The notes under the pieces were generated by a model. The model was not told the DNA's origin. It made no database searches and saw only the letters and a program-made list of their open reading frames with translations. This document shows positions 1 through 6,429 of a DNA stretch of 7,298 bases, in pieces; within the stretch, counting starts at the first letter, position 1, and the number at the start of each line of letters is the position of its first letter. Location: contig CANJIC010000099.1 in the NCBI GenBank assembly GCA_947474205.1, positions 1 through 7,298 of the forward strand, written 5' to 3'. The position numbers were made by a program, and so were the translations under genes. Source of the DNA: Planctomycetaceae bacterium. GTDB lineage: Bacteria; Planctomycetota; Phycisphaerae; Phycisphaerales; SM1A02.

Positions 1-42
1 GAAGACGATGATCAAGATGATGACGACGACGAGAATTTGTGA
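1..42 (+). CDS. C-terminal tail of an upstream protein (partial)
   Basis: The first 42 bases read in frame as EDDDQDDDDDENL followed by TGA. The tail is almost entirely Asp/Glu, so it is probably a disordered acidic C-terminus. The next gene's GTG start follows the stop codon immediately, which suggests co-transcription with and translational coupling to the HAD gene. The body of the protein lies outside the window, so no function can be given. An open frame ending in a low-complexity tail could be chance, but the exact stop/start abutment argues that it is real. Confidence 0.55.
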   Translation, partial: EDDDQDDDDDENL

Positions 43-792
43 GTGACAACGCAATCCGCACGCGACATTTCTTGGGTTGTGTTTGATCTTGGTGGAGTGA
101 TTATTCGCATTCACCATTCGTGGCAACAAGCCGCCGCGGCGGCGGGCGTACATGGCGCAAGCAATTCCGCGCATGACTTGGCGCGCGCTGATGCGCCCAA
201 CTCAACGTCTGATGCCGCGCCTCACTTCGCGCCTAACTCAACGCCTGATGCCGCGCCTCACTCCATGCTTGACCCCACACTCCATCGTGCGGATGATTTT
301 CGCACACTGGTCTCAGAGCATCAGCGCGGCATTCTTTCGCATGAAGATTTTTGCAACGGCGTCAGCGACTTGACCACAGGGTTGGTCAGCGCGCGTGATG
401 TGGCGCGCATTCATACGGCGGTGATTGTGGGCGCCTACGACGGCGCGGAGCAACTTCTGCTGCAATTGAAACAGCGTGGCATTTGCACGGCGTGCCTTTC
501 CAACACCAATCATCAGCACTGGCAATTCATGCACTCAATGGCGGCCTTCAACGCAATTCAGCATCGCCATGCTTCCCACTTATTTCAGTTGGAGAAGCCA
601 AATCAAGCCATTTTTCGCGCCTTTGAAAGCGCCACGCAGGCGCGCCCCGTGGACATTCTTTACTTTGATGATCTGGCGGACAATATCGCCGCGGCAACGC
701 AGGCGGGTTGGCGCGCCATATTAATTGACCCACACAGCGAAACGGTGCCGCAGATTCGCCGCGCCTTGGCAACGCACGGAGTATTGTTGTGA
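43..792 (+). CDS. HAD-superfamily phosphatase, YihX-like
   Basis: A 249-residue cytoplasmic hydrolase of the haloacid dehalogenase superfamily, subfamily IA. Visible motifs are: motif I FDLGGVI with nucleophile Asp15 (the +2 residue is Gly, as in E. coli YihX, whose motif is FDLGNVI); motif II SNTN at 153-156; motif III Lys185-Pro186; and motif IV FDD at 208-210 with Asn214. The run from QRGILS (about 95) onward is collinear with YihX, an alpha-D-glucose-1-phosphate phosphatase, from memory of that sequence. The protein is about 50 residues longer than YihX. Most of the excess lies between motif I and the cap (about residues 35-85), where residues 51-62 and 63-74 are a tandem duplication. The GTG start abuts the previous stop codon and has no strong Shine-Dalgarno. 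Family assignment is firm; the substrate is not known. Confidence 0.85.
   Translation: MTTQSARDISWVVFDLGGVIIRIHHSWQQAAAAAGVHGASNSAHDLARADAPNSTSDAAPHFAPNSTPDAAPHSMLDPTLHRADDFRTLVSEHQRGILSHEDFCNGVSDLTTGLVSARDVARIHTAVIVGAYDGAEQLLLQLKQRGICTACLSNTNHQHWQFMHSMAAFNAIQHRHASHLFQLEKPNQAIFRAFESATQARPVDILYFDDLADNIAAATQAGWRAILIDPHSETVPQIRRALATHGVLL
193..264 (+). repeat. 36-bp in-frame tandem duplication inside the HAD gene
   Basis: Two adjacent 36-bp units (193-228 and 229-264) differ at only three positions. They encode APNSTSDAAPHF and APNSTPDAAPHS. A decayed third copy (MLDPTLH, from 265) may follow. The period is a multiple of three, so the frame is preserved. The near-identity at the DNA level, including a silent CCC/CCT difference, indicates a fairly recent slippage or duplication event. 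The encoded stretch is rich in Ala, Pro, Ser and Asp and probably forms a flexible linker at the cap domain. Confidence 0.9.
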
Positions 793-832
793 AATTAAAT
801 TTACAATCGTGTTGCATTTTAAAATTCGCATT

Positions 833-850
833 GCGCCACGCTGTGGGCGC
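833..850 (+). terminator. GC-rich hairpin between the HAD gene and truD
   Basis: GCGCCAC (833-839) can pair with GTGGGCGC (843-850) around a GCT loop, with one bulged G. It lies about 40 bases after the HAD stop. No T-run follows, so it is not a standard intrinsic terminator and may simply be a structured leader element of the truD transcript. No convincing sigma-70 promoter was seen in this 147-bp gap. The nearest candidate, TTGCGC at 874 with TCTATT at 897, is weak. Confidence 0.2.
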
Positions 851-928
851 ACGCAGTGTCGCCATGAAAACATTTGCGCACGCATGTGTTCGCATTTCTA
901 TTTTGCAGCCTACGCAAGTCCATGCCAC

Positions 929-934
929 AAGGTG
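929..934 (+). promoter_or_regulatory. Shine-Dalgarno deciding the truD start
   Basis: AAGGTG lies five bases before ATG at 940. The alternative in-frame starts at 874 (TTG) and 922 (ATG) lack a comparable purine-rich site, and the residues they would add are not part of the TruD fold. Confidence 0.55.
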
Positions 935-939
935 TTGCC

Positions 940-2238
940 ATGAATGAATCTCCATCACGCGCGCCGCGTGAAGTCATTCCCACGCCGCTGTGCCAACGCT
1001 CGCTGCTGCAAGCCGCGCCACTGGCTGGCACAATTAAATTGCGCCCCGAAGATTTTCTAGTGGAGGAACTTCCGCTCTACGATCTCACCGGTGATGGCGA
1101 ACATGTGCATGTGGGCATTCAGAAAATTGGCATTCGCCATGATGAACTCATTGATATTGTGGCTAGCCATTGTGGTGTTTCGCCGCGCGCCATTGGCTAC
1201 GCGGGCATGAAGGACAAGCACTCCGTTGCTCAACAATCTCTTTCAATTCATTTGCCTGGGCAGCCCGATCCGCGTCCGCTTGATCATCCGCACGTGCACA
1301 TTCTCTGGACCAAGCGCCATCAAGCCAAGTTGCGCGTTGGACAACTTGCCGGCAATCGTTTCGCCATTCGGGTGCGCAACATTGAACCCGCCTGCATTCC
1401 AAGAATTCATCGCGACCTGTATCGCTTGTCAAACAGCGGCGTTCCAAATGCGTTTGGTCCGCAGCGGTTTGGCTATCGGTTGAACGGCCACATTCTTGGG
1501 CGCCTGCTGGTGTTGCAAGATTGGCAAGGTTTTCTAGATGAATTGCTTGGTTCCACGGGCACGCCGTTTCCAGAGTGGCAGCACGATCGTCGCGACACGT
1601 TTCACAAGAATGAATTTCGCGCGGCCATTGCGCATTGGGCGCAGTCGGATGTGGCCGAGCGCGCCGCGCTGAAGGCTCTTTCACAAGGCGCCACTGCAAA
1701 GGCCGCGGTGAACGCCATCAAGCCCCAAATGCGCGACTTCTGGATGTGCGCCTTGCAGTCCGCCATATTTAATTGCGTGCTTGATCTACGCTTGCAAGCC
1801 AACACATTTGACCATTTCATCGTGGGCGATTTGGCGTTTCTGCATGAAGGCGGCGCCATATTTAAAGTCACGCGATCCATGTTGGAGAATGCGCAAGAGG
1901 CCGCCACGTTGCAAACTCGCTTGAACGCGTTTGAAATTTCGCCAAGCGCTCCGCTTGCTGGTCCTGGCGTCATGTGGGGCGAAGATTGCGCGCTGCCACT
2001 TGAACTCAACGCCATCACTCATGTGGCGCTGACGCAGCAACATTTTCTTGATCCACACTTTCAGCCATCTGGTTCGCGCCGGCCGCTGCGCATTGCGCTT
2101 ACCCATCCACAAGCCGAAGCTGGCGTGGATGAACACGGAAACTTTGTGCGCGTTGCCTTTGACTTGCCCAAGGGCGCGTACGCCACAAGCGTGCTGCAGG
2201 AATTATTTGGCGGCGCAATTATTCAAGACAATGTGTAA
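940..2238 (+). CDS. truD: tRNA pseudouridine(13) synthase TruD
   Basis: TruD isomerises U13 in the D-arm of tRNA-Glu to pseudouridine in the cytoplasm. With the chosen start it is 432 residues, longer than E. coli TruD (about 350). Family signatures in order: RPEDFLVEELPLY near 37-49, GEHVHV near 53-58, the catalytic loop GYAGMKDKHSVAQQ with catalytic Asp92, LAGNRFAIRVRNI in the 130s-140s, VPNAFGPQRFG at about 168-178, GPGVMWGE, and GSRRPLRI near the C-terminus. The frame is open further upstream (TTG at 874, ATG at 922). ATG940 is preferred because AAGGTG at 929-934 sits five bases before it. Hairpins follow the stop and the next gene is convergent, so truD ends its transcription unit. The catalytic residues are intact. 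Confidence 0.95.
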   Translation: MNESPSRAPREVIPTPLCQRSLLQAAPLAGTIKLRPEDFLVEELPLYDLTGDGEHVHVGIQKIGIRHDELIDIVASHCGVSPRAIGYAGMKDKHSVAQQSLSIHLPGQPDPRPLDHPHVHILWTKRHQAKLRVGQLAGNRFAIRVRNIEPACIPRIHRDLYRLSNSGVPNAFGPQRFGYRLNGHILGRLLVLQDWQGFLDELLGSTGTPFPEWQHDRRDTFHKNEFRAAIAHWAQSDVAERAALKALSQGATAKAAVNAIKPQMRDFWMCALQSAIFNCVLDLRLQANTFDHFIVGDLAFLHEGGAIFKVTRSMLENAQEAATLQTRLNAFEISPSAPLAGPGVMWGEDCALPLELNAITHVALTQQHFLDPHFQPSGSRRPLRIALTHPQAEAGVDEHGNFVRVAFDLPKGAYATSVLQELFGGAIIQDNV

Positions 2239-2240
2239 AT

Positions 2241-2256
2241 GCGCCACAATTGGCGC
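2241..2256 (+). terminator. Short hairpin after the truD stop
   Basis: A perfect 6-bp inverted repeat, GCGCCA-CAAT-TGGCGC, starts three bases after the truD stop codon. It has no following T-run. It may act in 3'-end protection or weak termination together with the AT-rich hairpin further on. Confidence 0.3.
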
Positions 2257-2286
2257 CATGTATTCAAGCCCGCAGCAAGCCACGCG

Positions 2287-2319
2287 CTTTGAAAGACTTT
2301 TTCTAAAAATTTTTCAAAG
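2287..2319. terminator. AT-rich hairpin between convergent truD and the surface-protein gene
   Basis: CTTTGAAA (2287-2294) is the exact reverse complement of TTTCAAAG (2312-2319). The intervening bases hold a second nested inverted repeat, TTTTT-CT-AAAAA (2298-2309). The structure sits between two convergent genes, 50 bases from the stop codon of the minus-strand gene, where a bidirectional terminator is expected. The low GC content of the stem is unusual for an intrinsic terminator. Confidence 0.35.
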
Positions 2320-2368
2320 TCCAGCTGCGTTGCGTGAACGCATGTTGGCCAACAAAGCATGAGATGTG

Positions 2369-3655
2369 TCAACGCTGCGTGCGAATATTTCTTCGGCGCG
2401 CCATGAATCCAGCCGCAATTCCTAGAAGTGCGATCGCTCCAGGGGCGGGTACTGGCGGCGGCGTATAACGACCAGGAGGCAGGCCACTACCACTCCCATC
2501 ATCATAAGATTGCACAGGTGAAGAACCGCCTTGAGCCATGTCAGGTCCAAAGTCTGACGTCGCACTAGAGAAGTCGGTTGGACCAGAATTTCTGAATTCT
2601 TGAATTGGTCCAAGGTTCTTTGTCGAAATGTCCGCCTGGTCTGAGAGCATGGGGGGCTGAGAATCAAAGTTGGCTAGTGGAGCGCTTATGGCGGTGAAGC
2701 CAGGTGGCAAAGCTTGCGCATAGATTGTGTATGAAGGCTCTTGCAGCAGATCCATGCTTCCCAACGGGATCATGTCCAACGATGGCGCATCACTGGCGAA
2801 CACGGCGGATTCTTGCGTTCCAACCGCAATTAATTTGATAGCGGTGTTGGAGCCGGCGGGACACTCAAGTTGGTAACCAACAACCGTGTGTCCAGCTCCA
2901 ACGCCCAAGTCACCAGAAAGATCCAATCCAACAACACACACCTGACGCGGATTCGCACCGTCGGCAAGAATTGAAATACCAGTTTTTCCAGCAACAATAT
3001 CGCTTGGTTCAATGTCCAAAGTCCGTCCAAAAATCAGCGACTCTTGTATCTCAGCATTGCCAGCCAAAATAGGGGTAATTTTAATTGTTCCATTGGGGAC
3101 GCCGCCCATAAGAATAAGTTCTGGTGTTTTGTCATACGCCAAAGTGTTGTTGTCGCGTTCTGGTAGCGATAAAAAGATTTGTGTTCGAGTGGTGCGTGTG
3201 CCGGTTGGGGCAAGCATTCGTCCCAGGTCGCATGACTGCGAGACATCAAGAGATGTCATGCCAGGAACTTGTTGAATATCCTTGCTCAGTGCAAATTGAA
3301 ACGCGCCTTGTTTGGTTCCAATTGTGGAGTCTGAAACGGCGACAAATTTTTGGGAGTCATTGTCTGATTGCGCGAATAGTTTCACGGAGATGGGCGAATG
3401 AAAGTCGGCGCCATTCAGTTGGAATGTTTTCTCGCCAAGTGTGAGCGAGTTCACGCCGACATTGGACTTGAAGACGCCACAAGTGGAATTCACGACGCCG
3501 TTCTGGTTATGCAGCGAAATAGTGGTAGGGGTAATGCCATTGGACAAAGCCAAGCTTGTTGTGAATCCAACAGTTGCAGCTGAAAGGATGAATGGTCCAC
3601 GCGCGATCGATTCGCACCAGCCATTTTCCTGCCTCATTCTGTTAAAAATAAACAT
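2369..3655 (-). CDS. Exosortase-type (PEP-CTERM-like) secreted surface protein, function unknown
   Basis: A 428-residue exported protein. An N-terminal hydrophobic stretch (about 22-37) with Ala36-Leu37-Ser38 as a possible signal-peptidase site follows an unusually long, partly acidic n-region. The mature part is Thr/Ser/Gly/Asn-rich and beta-like, with four cysteines (59, 142, 240, 265) that could form two disulphides outside the cytoplasm. A Pro/Ser/Gly/Asp-rich linker (about 350-402) leads to a C-terminal sorting tail: PAPG at 403-406, hydrophobic AIALLGIAAGFMA, then RRR at 420-422. In the PEP-CTERM family such tails are recognised by exosortase and cleaved during surface sorting. No catalytic domain is recognised. 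The ATG at 3655 is preferred over ATG at 3637 because of an upstream AGAGGA, although its spacing is somewhat long. The gene has few GCGC tetramers compared with its neighbours. Confidence 0.85.
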   Translation of the reverse strand: MFIFNRMRQENGWCESIARGPFILSAATVGFTTSLALSNGITPTTISLHNQNGVVNSTCGVFKSNVGVNSLTLGEKTFQLNGADFHSPISVKLFAQSDNDSQKFVAVSDSTIGTKQGAFQFALSKDIQQVPGMTSLDVSQSCDLGRMLAPTGTRTTRTQIFLSLPERDNNTLAYDKTPELILMGGVPNGTIKITPILAGNAEIQESLIFGRTLDIEPSDIVAGKTGISILADGANPRQVCVVGLDLSGDLGVGAGHTVVGYQLECPAGSNTAIKLIAVGTQESAVFASDAPSLDMIPLGSMDLLQEPSYTIYAQALPPGFTAISAPLANFDSQPPMLSDQADISTKNLGPIQEFRNSGPTDFSSATSDFGPDMAQGGSSPVQSYDDGSGSGLPPGRYTPPPVPAPGAIALLGIAAGFMARRRNIRTQR

Positions 3656-3869
3656 CGCGGTACTTTTCCTCTCTTAATTTTTCAACATATCTTCAAGCAG
3701 TGAACGAGTTTGCTGATGCACCCAAAACCAATCTTGCGACGGAGTTCGGGCAAACAGCAACTGCATTCAACCTATGATTCATCCGTAGGAATCAAAAATG
3801 AGTTCCGTGGATTTCCCCTAAATTTGGTCAATTTTTGGGTCATCTGCCGCCCATAACAAAAGGCACAAC
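3656..3869. other. 214-bp gap upstream of the surface-protein gene
   Basis: This stretch separates the minus-strand surface-protein gene from tadA. It holds the AGAGGA ribosome site near 3668, AT-rich sequence near 3676-3690, and an imperfect palindrome (TGATTC at 3775-3780 with GAATCA at 3789-3794). No -35/-10 pair of useful quality was found, so the promoter for the surface-protein gene is not identified. No coding frame is supported here. Confidence 0.5.
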
Positions 3870-3898
3870 TTACAAAAGGCGCTTGGCAATGCGCCTTT
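3870..3898 (-). terminator. Terminator hairpin overlapping the end of tadA
   Basis: On the minus strand AAAGGCGC (3898-3891) pairs with GCGCCTTT (3882-3875) around an 8-base loop. The run CTTTTG follows, with the tadA TAA at 3872-3870. The motif ACAAAAGGC is repeated 16 bp away on the plus strand (3872-3880 and 3856-3864), giving a second GCCTTTTGT on the transcript just beyond the stop. The stem encodes the last residues of TadA, so the terminator is embedded in the gene. Confidence 0.5.
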
Positions 3899-4418
3899 GG
3901 GCAAAGAAACCCTTCAAAAGTCCAGCCGCTTCCTGTTTGTAAATACCGCCCGCACAAGGAAGTCTGTGATTCAGGCGAGCGTCTTGGGGTATGTGATACA
4001 GCGAACCGACCGCGCCCGCCTTGGGATCGCTTGCGCCAAACAGCAACGCTTGCAAACGCGAGTTCACAATGGCTCCGGCGCACATGGGGCACGGTTCAAG
4101 CGTTACTGCCAGACGGCAATCATGCAGGCGCCAGCGACCAAGTTTGGCGCCGGCTAAACGCAACGCAACAAGTTCCGCATGTCCAGCAGGATCATTGGAG
4201 GCCTCGCGGTCATTGGCTGCCTGTGAAATAATTTCTTCGCCGCGGTACACAATGGCGGCCACTGGAATCTCGCCGATGTGGCCCGCGATTCTTGCCAGTC
4301 GCAAAGCGCGGCGCATCATGTCAAGGTCGACATGTGAAAGCCAATCGTGTTGGCGTTTGTGCGTGGCAAGTATGGCGGCATTTCGGAGGCGATGGCGCGA
4401 CCACAGTGTTCGCGCCAT
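3870..4418 (-). CDS. tadA: tRNA adenosine(34) deaminase TadA
   Basis: TadA deaminates A34 to inosine in the anticodon of tRNA-Arg(ACG), allowing one tRNA to read several codons. The 182-residue protein shows the zinc deaminase signature: HAE with His80 (zinc ligand) and Glu82 (proton shuttle), and PCPMCAGA with zinc ligands Cys110 and Cys113. MRRALRLA at about 35-42 is the usual N-terminal helix, so some 30 residues precede the normal family start. The early ATG is nevertheless supported: GGAG sits seven bases before it, and it overlaps the tatC stop as TGATG, indicating translational coupling. It is the last gene of the apparent tatD-tatC-tadA operon, with a hairpin over its stop codon. The main alternative, another cytidine-type deaminase, is unlikely given the motif context. 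Confidence 0.92.
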   Translation of the reverse strand: MARTLWSRHRLRNAAILATHKRQHDWLSHVDLDMMRRALRLARIAGHIGEIPVAAIVYRGEEIISQAANDREASNDPAGHAELVALRLAGAKLGRWRLHDCRLAVTLEPCPMCAGAIVNSRLQALLFGASDPKAGAVGSLYHIPQDARLNHRLPCAGGIYKQEAAGLLKGFFAQRRIAKRLL

Positions 4419-5425
4419 CAGCGATCTCCGCGAAAGAGTCGAGTGAAGCGTTTGGATACTTCGCCACCTGCAACGGCGTGTGGCGGCGCGATGCGCAATA
4501 AAATAATTCCAAACTCATAGAGCAAATAGAGCGGTACAAACATTATAAAAAGTGAGAAGGGGTCGCCAGTTGGAGTGATGATGGCGGAAAGCACCAGCGA
4601 TAAAAAAATGGCGTAGCGGCGGAATTTTCCAAGTGATTCCACATTCAATATGCCAATCCAACCAAGCAACAACACCACCAACGGCGCTTGAAACGCCACG
4701 CATGTTCCCAAGATAAATGTCAGCGTGAAATCCAGGTAATCGGCCAACCGAAATTGTTGCGCCAATTGCGTGGCGTGCATCAAGGGCACCGTGAACAATT
4801 CAATTCCATTGGAGATGTGTGGCGCGGCGATGACAAGTTTGTGATCAGGTGTGAGCCACATTTGTCCAACCACGACATTGGCGGGAGTTTGTTGCAGTAT
4901 GGGAATGGTGAACGCGCTTGATCCAGGCGAGGCGGTTGATGCCGTGGTGGTGATGATCTCGGGATCGACGCTGCCAAAACTTACCAGCACATCAAGCATG
5001 ATTGGCATAAGAATGAAATACAACAGCGAGAAGCCCGCAAGCGTAAGCAGGGAGCTGAGCGGAATCAGAAAGCGCACGAAGCGTTTTTCATGAACGTACA
5101 AACCAGGCTCGATAAATTTCCACACTTGCCAAAAAATCCACGGACTGCTGGCCACGATCGCCGCGATCAAGCTGAGATACATGTCCGTTGAAAGTGCCTC
5201 GATGGGGCTGAGCACTTGCAGTTGCGCCGGCAAATCATGCGCCTTCAGCGCAGCAATGGCGGGGGCGCACAGAAAATCGCGAATCTGCGCGGCGTAGGAA
5301 AATGCAAGTATGGCCAGCGGAATTGGCAGGGCAATGGACCACAACAAGCGGCGGCGCAATTCCTCCAAGTGATCCCCAAAGCTCATGGAGCCTTGTGTTG
5401 GATTGGGATCATGGTCAACGGTCAT
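4418..5425 (-). CDS. tatC: Twin-arginine translocase subunit TatC with an enlarged periplasmic loop
   Basis: TatC is the multi-spanning inner-membrane receptor that binds twin-arginine signal peptides and recruits TatA to export folded proteins. It is 335 residues against about 250-260 in E. coli. Signatures: HLEELRRRL at 19-27 (Glu22 matches the signal-peptide contact Glu15 of E. coli), FIEPGLYVHEKR with Glu113 (matches E. coli Glu103), and TPTGDPFS near 284-291. Six membrane segments fit at about 28-46, 83-103, 118-145, 230-258, 270-286 and 290-310. The excess is one block (about 152-222) between segments 3 and 4. The start is ambiguous: ATG5425 has no clear ribosome site, whereas ATG5386 (Met14, MSFGDHLEELRRR) has AAGG four bases upstream and fits the family's N-terminus better. 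It lies nine bases after tatD and overlaps tadA by one base. No tatA or tatB is in the window. Confidence 0.95.
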   Translation of the reverse strand: MTVDHDPNPTQGSMSFGDHLEELRRRLLWSIALPIPLAILAFSYAAQIRDFLCAPAIAALKAHDLPAQLQVLSPIEALSTDMYLSLIAAIVASSPWIFWQVWKFIEPGLYVHEKRFVRFLIPLSSLLTLAGFSLLYFILMPIMLDVLVSFGSVDPEIITTTASTASPGSSAFTIPILQQTPANVVVGQMWLTPDHKLVIAAPHISNGIELFTVPLMHATQLAQQFRLADYLDFTLTFILGTCVAFQAPLVVLLLGWIGILNVESLGKFRRYAIFLSLVLSAIITPTGDPFSLFIMFVPLYLLYEFGIILLRIAPPHAVAGGEVSKRFTRLFRGDR

Positions 5426-5434
5426 ATGGCCATG

Positions 5435-6238
5435 CTAGCCGCCGATTGGCGCAAGTTTTTCCAAAGGCAAGTTGAAAAATCGCACGGCGTTGTCGTCCAG
5501 CACATTTAGAAATGTCGCTTCATCCACGCCGCGAATTTTGGCCAAGTGACGCGCCACCACAATGGAATGCGCGGGGCGATTTGGCTTGGCGGTGCGCATG
5601 GGTTCAGGCGAAAGAAATGGCGCGTCGGTTTCCGCCATGATGCGATCGGCTGGAACAAGTTTGGCGGCCTCGGCCACTTCAGGCGCGTTGCGATAGGTCA
5701 CAACACCAGTGAATGAAATGCACGCGCCAAAGTCCAGCACCTTGCGCGCCTCGTCTGGATTGCCGGTGAAGCAATGAAAAACAAATCGATCGCTTGGCAA
5801 GCCGCTCGCTTTCAAAACAGGAATTAAATCATCGAACGCTTTGCGGCAATGAATGACGATTGGTTTGGAAAGGCCTTCACTGGACCAACGCGCAATGCGA
5901 TCAAGTTGCGCGTCAAGCATGGTGCGCTGCAATGATGCGACAGGTTTTTCATAATGATTGTCAAGACCAAGTTCTCCCCACGCCACGCAGCGCGCATGCG
6001 CGGCGCACGCGCGTAGCACGCCCCAATCAACAGGGTCGTCAGTTGAAAGCGGATGAATGCCGGCGGTGAACCAAAGGCGCGCGTCACTTTCGGCCAGCAC
6101 GCGCGCGGCGTTGGAGTCCTCGCTGTTGGTGCCAATGGAAATACAGGCGCGCACGCCGGCGGCTTCGGCGGCGTCCAATTCCTCTTTCAGGCGATTGCGA
6201 AATGGCGCGTAGGTGAGATGGCAGTGCGTGTCGATCAT
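5435..6238 (-). CDS. tatD: TatD-family metal-dependent deoxyribonuclease
   Basis: A 267-residue TIM-barrel hydrolase of the TatD family, whose members are Mg-dependent 3'-5' DNases linked to DNA repair. All expected metal ligands are present: THCHL (His5, His7), GELGLD (Glu89), VIHCR (His130), FHCFTG (His155) and AETDAPFL (Asp205). Length is normal. It is the first gene of the minus-strand run and is followed nine bases later by tatC. Despite the name, TatD is not needed for Tat transport, but a tatC/tatD neighbourhood is common. The ATG at 6238 puts the universal first motif (MIDTHCH) right at the N-terminus, so the start is firm although its ribosome site is weak. Exact substrate preference (YcfH, TatD or YjjV type) is not resolved. 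Confidence 0.95.
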   Translation of the reverse strand: MIDTHCHLTYAPFRNRLKEELDAAEAAGVRACISIGTNSEDSNAARVLAESDARLWFTAGIHPLSTDDPVDWGVLRACAAHARCVAWGELGLDNHYEKPVASLQRTMLDAQLDRIARWSSEGLSKPIVIHCRKAFDDLIPVLKASGLPSDRFVFHCFTGNPDEARKVLDFGACISFTGVVTYRNAPEVAEAAKLVPADRIMAETDAPFLSPEPMRTAKPNRPAHSIVVARHLAKIRGVDEATFLNVLDDNAVRFFNLPLEKLAPIGG

Positions 6239-6316
6239 GTTGAACTTGGCTTGACCGTACCACTCATTTGGTCTTGCGGATATACAAAATGAAGGCGAGG
6301 CTTTAGAGTCCTATAA

Positions 6317-6345
6317 AATTTAAAGCAAGCTGGGTTGGGTTTCAA
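6317..6345 (-). promoter_or_regulatory. Candidate sigma-70 promoter of the tatD-tatC-tadA operon
   Basis: On the minus strand TTGAAA (6345-6340, five of six consensus bases) is separated by exactly 17 bases from TAAATT (6322-6317, four of six). Transcription would start near 6310, giving a leader of about 70 bases before the tatD ATG at 6238. Spacing and match quality are good, but the region is AT-rich, so a chance match is possible. Confidence 0.4.
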
Positions 6346-6404
6346 GGCCTGACTAATTGCTGTAAAGACATATAAGACAACTACTTAAGCAAAAATATCA
6401 GCGA

Positions 6405-6426
6405 GCCAGCAGTGGTTGATGCTGGC
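6405..6426 (-). terminator. Hairpin just downstream of the small minus-strand frame
   Basis: GCCAGCA (6405-6411) and TGCTGGC (6420-6426) form a perfect 7-bp stem with an 8-base loop. Read on the minus strand it lies four bases after the TAA of the small frame and is followed, about eight bases on, by ATATTTTTG. That arrangement is terminator-like and would insulate tatD from transcription coming from its upstream side. Confidence 0.35.
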
Positions 6427-6429
6427 ACA

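Noticed and set aside
152..373. A plus-strand frame with repeating RLMPRLT-like text inside the HAD gene
   Set aside because: The protein repeat is only the 36-bp duplication read in another frame. The HAD motifs show which frame is real.
816..825. ATTTTAAAAT, a 10-bp perfect palindrome after the HAD gene
   Set aside because: It is short and purely A/T, is readily produced by chance in AT-rich spacer DNA, and has no promoter or terminator context.
1163..1699. A 178-codon open frame on the minus strand inside truD
   Set aside because: It is fully inside truD, has no family signature and shows the composition expected of an antisense shadow in GCGC-rich coding DNA.
1761..1865. CGCCATATTTAA occurring twice in truD (1761-1772 and 1854-1865)
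   Set aside because: Both encode Ala-Ile-Phe in the same frame. Codon choice and chance explain it, and other Ala-Ile-Phe codons in the window (near 608) use ATT instead.
2258..2362. A 34-codon plus-strand frame after truD (MYSSPQQATRFERLFLK...)
   Set aside because: It has no ribosome site, its frame merely continues an open shadow frame inside truD, and it overlaps the AT-rich hairpin between the convergent genes.
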